Source: Deltaproteobacteria bacterium
GTDB taxonomy: Bacteria; Desulfobacterota; Desulfobacteria; Desulfobacterales; Desulfobacteraceae
Direction of reading: 5' to 3'
Length of the DNA stretch: 47,638 nucleotides
Assembly (NCBI GenBank): GCA_027858995.1
Contig: JAQIBP010000134.1
Location: 1 to 47,638, forward strand
Below, one piece after another: positions 43,332 to 47,638 of the stretch. Made by a program: the position numbers and the translations under genes. The notes beneath the pieces are model-generated. The model saw only the letters and a list, made by a program, of their open reading frames with translations, ran no database searches and was not told where the DNA came from. The first letter of the stretch is position 1, and every line of letters starts with the position of its first letter.

Positions 43332-45152
43332 ATGCCAGAACCAATAATCGAAAAATACAGACAAGCTCCCAACAATCCCGGGGTCTATCTGATGAAAAAT
43401 GCCAAAGGTAAAATTATATATGTGGGGAAAGCCAAAAACCTTAAAAAAAGACTCTCTTCATATTTTGTAAAAAAAGAGAACCATGATGCAAAAACAGCAG
43501 CTCTCCTTGAAACAATCAAAGATTTTCAAATCATTATCACCTCATCTGACCATGAAGCCTTTATCCTTGAAGCCAACCTGATCAAGGAACACAACCCTAA
43601 ATATAATATTATTCTTAAGGATGGGAAAAATTATTCCCTGCTGAGGATTAATATGCATGAGGCTTTCCCTGCCATTCAGAAGGTCAGAAAAATAAAAAAT
43701 GACAAAGCCCTCTATTTTGGTCCATACTCTTCCGGCCACAGCGTGAACATGACACTCAAGCAGATTCAAAAAATTTTTAAGCTGAGGCAGTGTAAAAACA
43801 CCCAGTTTAAAAACCGTTCAAGGCCCTGTTTGAATTTTCAGATAAAGGCATGCCTCGGACTCTGCTGCAATGATGTTCCAGAGAAGGAATATAAAAAGAG
43901 GGTTCAGGATGCTGTCCTGTTTTTAAAAGGAAAATCAGGCAGGGTAATAAAAAAATTAGAAACCAGCATGAAAGATTACTCTCTATCTTTGGAATATGAG
44001 AAAGCCGCCGAAGTGCGGGATACAATATCTGCCATTAGAAATATTATGGAAAAACAGGTTGTTGTCAGCCCTGATATGAAAGATAGAGACATTATTGCAT
44101 GCACTTCAAAAAAGGGCAGGGCAGTGATCATTGTAATGATTGTTCGTACCGGCTGCTTGATTGATTCAGCATATTATTATTTTGAACTTGGATTGAAAAA
44201 GCAGGATGAAATCATATCAGCATTTTTAATTCAATATTATAAAAATCATCATATTCTACCCCCTTTTATTCTTTTGAACCGGAATATTGAAAACAGGGAA
44301 TCCCTGGAGCATATCTTCAGTGAGAAAAAAGGGAAAAAAGTAAAGATTAATATTCCAGCCCGTGGAGAAAAAAAACGTCTTGTTAAAATGGCATATATTA
44401 ATGCTTCAAGGGAACTTGAAAAAAGAGTTCTTAAAGAGGAAGAGCAGCAGGCATCCATTGTGATGCTCAAGGAACTGCTGAAAATGGAAAGCCTGCCGTC
44501 ACGCATTGAATGTTTTGACAACTCCAATCTTTCAGGTCAGGACCCTGTCTCTTCCATGGTTGTTTTTCAAGATGGCAGGCCATATAAAAAAGATTATCGC
44601 AAATTCATTATCCGGGATCTGGATTTTCAGGATGATTATGCTTATATGTACCAGGTGCTTGAAAGGCGTTTTTCAAAAGATCCTGAAGAAATGCCATATC
44701 CGGATCTTCTTGTGGTTGACGGGGGAAAAGGTCAGCTTTCCATGGCAATGGCAGTAGTAAAAGAGTTGAATATTGAAAACAGATTCCTGGTGGCAGGCCT
44801 TGCAAAAAAAAATGAGACAAAGGGTGAGGAATTTGACAAGATTTATACTCCAGGCCGATCCAATCTTTTAAATACAAATCAGGCAAGAAAAGCATTATAC
44901 CTGTTGCAGCAGGTCAGGGATGAAGCCCACAGGTTTGCAATTACATTCCAGAGAAAACGCCGTGAAAAAAGGGCAGGGCTTTCAGGTCTTGATGCAATCC
45001 CCGGCATAGGTCCCGAAAAGAGAAAAATATTATTAAAGCATTTCAAGGGTGTTACCCATCTTAAAAAAGCGTCAATAGATGATGTTGCAGCCTTACCGGG
45101 AATTAACAAAGTATTGGCAAAAACCATCCTAAATACACTTAATAAGGGGTGA
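43332..45152 (+). CDS. uvrC: Excinuclease ABC subunit C
   Basis: The 606-residue UvrC makes both incisions in excision repair. The order is: GIY-YIG nuclease (NPGVYLMKNAKGKIIYVG, residues about 15-32), the four-Cys cluster region (RQC, RPC, KAC, GLCC near residues 155-180), the UVR helix (EYEKAAEVRDTI), the RNase H-like 5' nuclease (IECFDNSNLSGQDPV and LLVVDGGKGQL), and tandem helix-hairpin-helix motifs (GLDAIPGIGPEKRKILLKHF). The start is 2 bp after uvrB. Its last 170 bp are duplicated 1212 bp downstream. Confidence 0.97.
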   Translation: MPEPIIEKYRQAPNNPGVYLMKNAKGKIIYVGKAKNLKKRLSSYFVKKENHDAKTAALLETIKDFQIIITSSDHEAFILEANLIKEHNPKYNIILKDGKNYSLLRINMHEAFPAIQKVRKIKNDKALYFGPYSSGHSVNMTLKQIQKIFKLRQCKNTQFKNRSRPCLNFQIKACLGLCCNDVPEKEYKKRVQDAVLFLKGKSGRVIKKLETSMKDYSLSLEYEKAAEVRDTISAIRNIMEKQVVVSPDMKDRDIIACTSKKGRAVIIVMIVRTGCLIDSAYYYFELGLKKQDEIISAFLIQYYKNHHILPPFILLNRNIENRESLEHIFSEKKGKKVKINIPARGEKKRLVKMAYINASRELEKRVLKEEEQQASIVMLKELLKMESLPSRIECFDNSNLSGQDPVSSMVVFQDGRPYKKDYRKFIIRDLDFQDDYAYMYQVLERRFSKDPEEMPYPDLLVVDGGKGQLSMAMAVVKELNIENRFLVAGLAKKNETKGEEFDKIYTPGRSNLLNTNQARKALYLLQQVRDEAHRFAITFQRKRREKRAGLSGLDAIPGIGPEKRKILLKHFKGVTHLKKASIDDVAALPGINKVLAKTILNTLNKG

Positions 45153-45267
45153 AATTTTAACCCTGCAGCAGTTTAAAAAGCCCTGCTACTTCAGGACTGT
45201 TTTTCCAGTTTTTCATAAATCTTTTCATATCCTTTTTCCAGGCATGGGAAAACCTGAGTTCTCTTTT
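44983..45267. repeat. 285-bp duplication, copy 1 (uvrC 3' end plus kinase 3' end)
   Basis: This segment matches 46195-46479 colinearly without indels, at roughly 93% identity by eye (about 20 differences). It covers the last 170 bp of uvrC, the 4-bp gap, and the last 111 bp of the converging kinase frame. The two copies flank the Phd/PIN toxin module. Confidence 0.9.
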
Positions 45268-45438
45268 ATGCCATTTCATGGAATCAAGGTCTATAAAAAA
45301 AGGTTTATCATCGTGAATAAGAATATTGTCCGCCTTCATGTCACCATGACTGATTTTTAAAGATTTTAATTTATAAAATGATTTAAGATTTTTCAAGACC
45401 AGACCCCTTGATTTTTCTATAAAACTCTTGTCAAGTAA
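45157..45438 (-). pseudogene. C-terminal fragment of an LPS-kinase-like gene
   Basis: About 93 codons encode the second half of an InaA/WaaP-type small-molecule kinase: KISHGDMKADNILIH (catalytic H-G-D-x-K-x2-N) and PFFIDLDSMKW (D-x-D metal site), then a helical tail. The open frame continues upstream, but that part is antisense to the toxin-module antitoxin and has no kinase sequence. The ATP-binding N-lobe is missing, so this is a truncated relic. The family normally phosphorylates heptose or Kdo in LPS core. Its stop is 4 bp from the uvrC stop on the opposite strand. Confidence 0.75.
45388..45408 (+). repeat. 21-bp direct repeat, left copy
   Basis: This 21-bp stretch (core TTTTTCAAGACC then GACCCCT) recurs at 46167-46187 in the same orientation with one mismatch. 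The pair encloses the toxin-antitoxin promoter and both its genes. It may mark how the module was inserted or exchanged. Confidence 0.75.
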
Positions 45439-45512
45439 AATTTTTATCCTTATTATAGATAGTAAGCATCTAAATTTTAGATTATTGGCAAGAGAGTTTT
45501 CCAAACCTGTGA

Positions 45513-45518
45513 TATAAT
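45513..45518 (+). promoter_or_regulatory. -10 element of the Phd/PIN module
   Basis: A perfect TATAAT lies 30 bp before the antitoxin ATG, with AAGGA as ribosome-binding site. No good -35 is found at 17 bp; TTGGCA is 22 bp away. Confidence 0.4.
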
Positions 45519-45547
45519 GAAAAATAAAAACATAAAAAGGATATACA

Positions 45548-45769
45548 ATGAAAAATATAGATATTAAACAGGTAAAACAGGTTTTGCCCCAAATTCTTGA
45601 ACAGGATCTTGATGATCTCATTATAATAACAAAACAGGGCTTACCGATTGCCAAAATTGTCGGGATTTCTAAGAAAAAAAAGCAAAGGGAGTTTGGCTCA
45701 GCAAAAGGACTGATTAAAATGACAGACGATTTTGACGCTCCCCTGGAAGAATTTAAGGAGTACACGTAA
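45548..45769 (+). CDS. Phd/YefM-type antitoxin
   Basis: This 73-residue antitoxin has an N-terminal Phd-like DNA-binding part (IDIKQVKQVLPQILEQ, IIITKQGLPIAKIVGI). The C-terminal toxin-binding tail FGSAKGLIKMTDDFDAPLEEF is a well-known ending in this family. Its stop overlaps the start of the PIN toxin by one base. It should repress its own promoter and inhibit the toxin. Confidence 0.88.
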   Translation: MKNIDIKQVKQVLPQILEQDLDDLIIITKQGLPIAKIVGISKKKKQREFGSAKGLIKMTDDFDAPLEEFKEYT

Positions 45770-46155
45770 TGCCGGCGCTGCTTGATACCAACGCTTTCCT
45801 ATGGTTTATTTCCGGAAGCGACCGGCTCAGTGGCAATGCCCGTGATTATATGGTCGATTTTGATAATGAACTGGTTTTAAGTGCCGCAAGTCTCTGGGAG
45901 ATTGCTATCAAAACAAGCCTGGGCAAGCTTGAACTGCTTAGTCCTTTTGACCAGCTCATACCTGTTCAGCTTCAAAAAAACGCCATTGATGTGCTGCCCA
46001 TAGAGCTGGATCATCTTTCTGTGATCATCAATCTGGAGTTCCATCACAGGGATCCGTTTGACCGGCTGATCATTGCTCAGGGCATCACCGAACAAATACC
46101 GGTGATCACAAGCGATGCCATGTTTGCCAAATATCCGGTGGAGGTGATTTGGTAA
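45769..46155 (+). CDS. PIN-domain toxin, VapC type
   Basis: The 128-residue PIN ribonuclease has the acidic residues in ALLDTNAFLWF (D6), SLWEIAIKTSLGKL (E44), HRDPFDRLIIAQ and VITSDAMFA, a complete set. It overlaps the antitoxin stop by one base. The base composition is visibly more GC-rich than the surrounding genes, which suggests transfer. The stop lies 12 bp before the right 21-bp direct repeat. Confidence 0.9.
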   Translation: MPALLDTNAFLWFISGSDRLSGNARDYMVDFDNELVLSAASLWEIAIKTSLGKLELLSPFDQLIPVQLQKNAIDVLPIELDHLSVIINLEFHHRDPFDRLIIAQGITEQIPVITSDAMFAKYPVEVIW

Positions 46156-46166
46156 GCAGAAACTTT

Positions 46167-46187
46167 ATTTTTCAAGACCTGACCCCT
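46167..46187 (+). repeat. 21-bp direct repeat, right copy
   Basis: It matches 45388-45408 at 20 of 21 positions and abuts the start of duplication copy 2. The module between the two repeats is about 760 bp long. Confidence 0.75.
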
Positions 46188-46194
46188 GAATTTA

Positions 46195-46364
46195 CAGGTC
46201 TTGATGCAATCTCCGGCATAGGCCCAAAAAAGAGAAAAATCCTATTAAAGCATTTCAAGGGTGTTACCCATCTTAAAAAAGCATCAATAGATGATGTTGC
46301 AGCCTTACCGGGAATTAACAAAGTATTGGCTCAGATCATTCTAAATACACTTAATAAGGGGTGA
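46195..46364 (+). pseudogene. uvrC C-terminal fragment (helix-hairpin-helix)
   Basis: This is a 56-codon in-frame copy of the UvrC tail: GLDAISGIGPKKRKILLKHF and VAALPGINKVL. It has no start codon or ribosome-binding site of its own apart from a chance TTG at the vapC end. The frame is intact despite several substitutions against the full-length gene, so it may come from a related strain's uvrC. It is a by-product of the duplication. Confidence 0.85.
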
Positions 46365-46479
46365 AATTTTATTCCTGCAGCCTTTTAAACAGTCCTACTA
46401 CTTCAGGACTGTTTTTCCAGTTTTTCATAAATCTTTTCATATCTTTTTTCCAGGCATGGGAAAACCTGAGTTCGCTTTT
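46195..46479. repeat. 285-bp duplication, copy 2
   Basis: This is the partner of 44983-45267. It ends abruptly at GAGTTCGCTTTT, after which the sequence is unrelated to copy 1. It contains the uvrC fragment and, on the minus strand from 46369, about 37 codons of the kinase tail (KDMKRFMKNWKNSPEV) with an intact stop. Confidence 0.88.
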
Positions 46480-46741
46480 TTGTCAATATTCAATTGACAG
46501 CCTGGACTGCCTGCCTGAACGGATATAAAAACAGGGCTATCTTCCAAGGGCTTTTGAAGGAAGTTCCCCAAACAATTTATTATAATCCTTTAATAATGAG
46601 CAGGAATGGTACAACCTAAAAAGGTTGGCTTAACTCGGTATCCAGTTTTTTTTGGGAAGGATCACAAGAGGGTTTCATGAGAAAAAAGACATTTTCTAAT
46701 TTTTTTTCTGCACAGATGTAATTATAAGTCCAGCCATTTAT
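46480..46741. other. Non-coding stretch after the duplication
   Basis: The 262 bp contain no recognisable gene. A 7-bp inverted repeat TGTCAAT/ATTGACA lies at 46481-46499, directly at the end of the duplicated segment. The rest shows no clear promoter or terminator. Confidence 0.4.
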
Positions 46742-47161
46742 TCAAAGGACTTTTTTATCAGGAAGTATTAGCTTAAGATATGGGAAATAGGTTTTATATT
46801 TTGCTGAATCCCTGGTCATTAAATCAAATTGTGATACAGTTGCTTGTGCACCAATAAAAAAATCAGGTAAGGGAGATTTTTTAATTCCCTTGTTTTTTTT
46901 GTATTGCAGGAATACTTTACCCGCAAGGAAAAGAGCCTCACGGGGAATCTCTATTACCTTTATAGCAAGTTCAGAAAGAGCTCTCTCTACCTCCTCAATT
47001 TTATTAAAGCCAATTGACACTTCAGTGTAGATGATGGAATTTATATATAATGTGTTGGTTTGGGCATATTTATTTAATGTTTTTTCGGACCAATCTGCCC
47101 AGATAGGATCGTCTGTAAACAGATCCAGCAAGATACACGAATCAATAAATATACCATTCAT
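46742..47161 (-). CDS. PIN-domain toxin, VapC type
   Basis: This 139-residue PIN ribonuclease has D7 (GIFIDSCILLDLF), E in SIIYTEVSIGF, D in LPDFFIGAQA and D in MTRDSAKYKTYFP, giving the complete acidic quartet. Its ATG overlaps the antitoxin stop by one base. It probably cleaves tRNA or rRNA, like other VapC proteins, when the antitoxin is degraded. Confidence 0.87.
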   Translation of the reverse strand: MNGIFIDSCILLDLFTDDPIWADWSEKTLNKYAQTNTLYINSIIYTEVSIGFNKIEEVERALSELAIKVIEIPREALFLAGKVFLQYKKNKGIKKSPLPDFFIGAQATVSQFDLMTRDSAKYKTYFPYLKLILPDKKVL

Positions 47162-47382
47162 TAGTATTCTCTTGTAAGATTCAGAATTTCATCGGTTGTC
47201 ATTTTGGCTGTGGCAATTCCCCGAAATTTACTAAACTGCCTCGTCTTTTTAGGCTTGCTAATTTTAACGATATAAAATTTTCCATTATTTTCCTTGAAAT
47301 CAATATCAGTATTGGGCATGATACCCAATATTTCTCTGACATTTATTGGAATTGTAACTTGTCCTTTTGTTGTAACACGCAT
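47161..47382 (-). CDS. AbrB/SpoVT-type antitoxin
   Basis: This 73-residue protein has an N-terminal AbrB fold, MRVTTKGQVTIPINVREILGI. A C-terminal arm (RQFSKFRGIATAKMTTDEIL) binds the PIN toxin. GGAGGGAG precedes the ATG at 47382. A palindrome over its promoter (47405-47425) is a likely autoregulatory operator. Confidence 0.88.
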   Translation of the reverse strand: MRVTTKGQVTIPINVREILGIMPNTDIDFKENNGKFYIVKISKPKKTRQFSKFRGIATAKMTTDEILNLTREY

Positions 47383-47404
47383 AGCTCCCTCCAGATTATA
47401 TATT

Positions 47405-47441
47405 GTAATACCAGTATAGTATTACCAACTTCATTTTACAA
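47405..47441 (-). promoter_or_regulatory. Promoter and palindromic operator of the AbrB/PIN module
   Basis: On the minus strand TTGTAA (47441-47436) and TATACT (47418-47413) are 17 bp apart. GTAATAC (47405-47411) and GTATTAC (47419-47425) form a perfect 7-bp inverted repeat centred on the -10. Binding of the antitoxin there would block transcription. Confidence 0.6.
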
Positions 47442-47638
47442 TCTCTTTATATTCTTTTTTTTTCTAAATTTAAACACTTTATAAATCAACGATAAAACAT
47501 TATCACAGTCATATTTGTTAACTGGATATTTGCCATAAGAAATTTTTCATACCCGTTTCAGGCAGATCACCTTACCTCCGCTGGATGGATATTGCCACAA
47601 TCTCTAAGATTCAATCCGCTAACCGCCAAAACTGGTAC
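47442..47638. other. Right edge, no gene recognised
   Basis: The last 200 bp hold no ORF of note. The final 80 bases are more GC-rich than the rest and may belong to a gene or element continuing outside the window. Confidence 0.3.

Noticed and set aside
45439-45765. N-terminal part of the 202-codon minus-strand frame joined to the kinase fragment
   Set aside because: It is antisense to the Phd-type antitoxin and shows no kinase N-lobe; only the part below 45438 resembles a kinase.

Overview
The window is AT-rich chromosomal DNA. Its gene content suggests a sulfate-reducer-like Desulfobacterota (Desulfobacterales-type) bacterium: a Geobacter-style short type IVa pilin with a sigma-54 promoter, hslVU next to an arginine cluster, deltaproteobacterial-type lipoproteins, and many PIN-domain toxin modules and insertion sequences. 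The taxon is inferred from gene content and layout; no marker gene here fixes it.

Region 1 (about 160-21560) lies almost entirely on the minus strand and is a surface-polysaccharide locus. Read in transcription order it runs: AbrB/PIN toxin module, a UbiA-family polyprenyl-phosphate phosphoribosyltransferase-like protein, a GT9 glycosyltransferase, an IS630-family element, an O-antigen-type ABC exporter (wzm, wzt), a methyltransferase-like protein, a sulfotransferase, a GT2, an IS5-family element, a second GT2, a second sulfotransferase, a methyltransferase, five GT4 glycosyltransferases (two of them tandem paralogues), a fused cytidylyltransferase/short-chain reductase resembling CDP-ribitol synthases, and a CDP-alcohol phosphotransferase. 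Together they point to a sulfated, possibly polyol-phosphate-containing polysaccharide exported by the Wzm/Wzt route. IS elements break the original operon at two places.

Region 2 (about 21600-28060) begins with a 112-bp inverted-repeat element that abuts an IS1595-family element with a clean 8-bp target duplication. Then follow, on the plus strand, a sigma-54-type promoter, a 71-aa short pilin, a small secreted partner, an intrinsic terminator, an ABC transporter pair, a membrane-anchored TPR-like protein and a multi-pass GT-C/TPR protein. This looks like a dedicated short-pilus biogenesis or modification locus.

Region 3 (28200-40510) is a long plus-strand housekeeping run: lipoprotein, coaBC, a degenerate UDG-fold protein, xerC-like recombinase, hslV, hslU, argB, argD, argF, argH, an LptM-like lipoprotein with a beta-sandwich extension, folK, transaldolase, pgsA, tRNA-Gly(GCC), tRNA-Cys(GCA) and a strong terminator.

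Region 4 (40700-47638) holds hpf, a 142-bp MITE-like element, uvrB and uvrC. After uvrC comes a 285-bp duplication of the uvrC 3' end plus the 3' end of a converging kinase gene. The two copies flank a Phd/PIN toxin-antitoxin module. A further AbrB/PIN module with a palindromic operator lies near the right edge.
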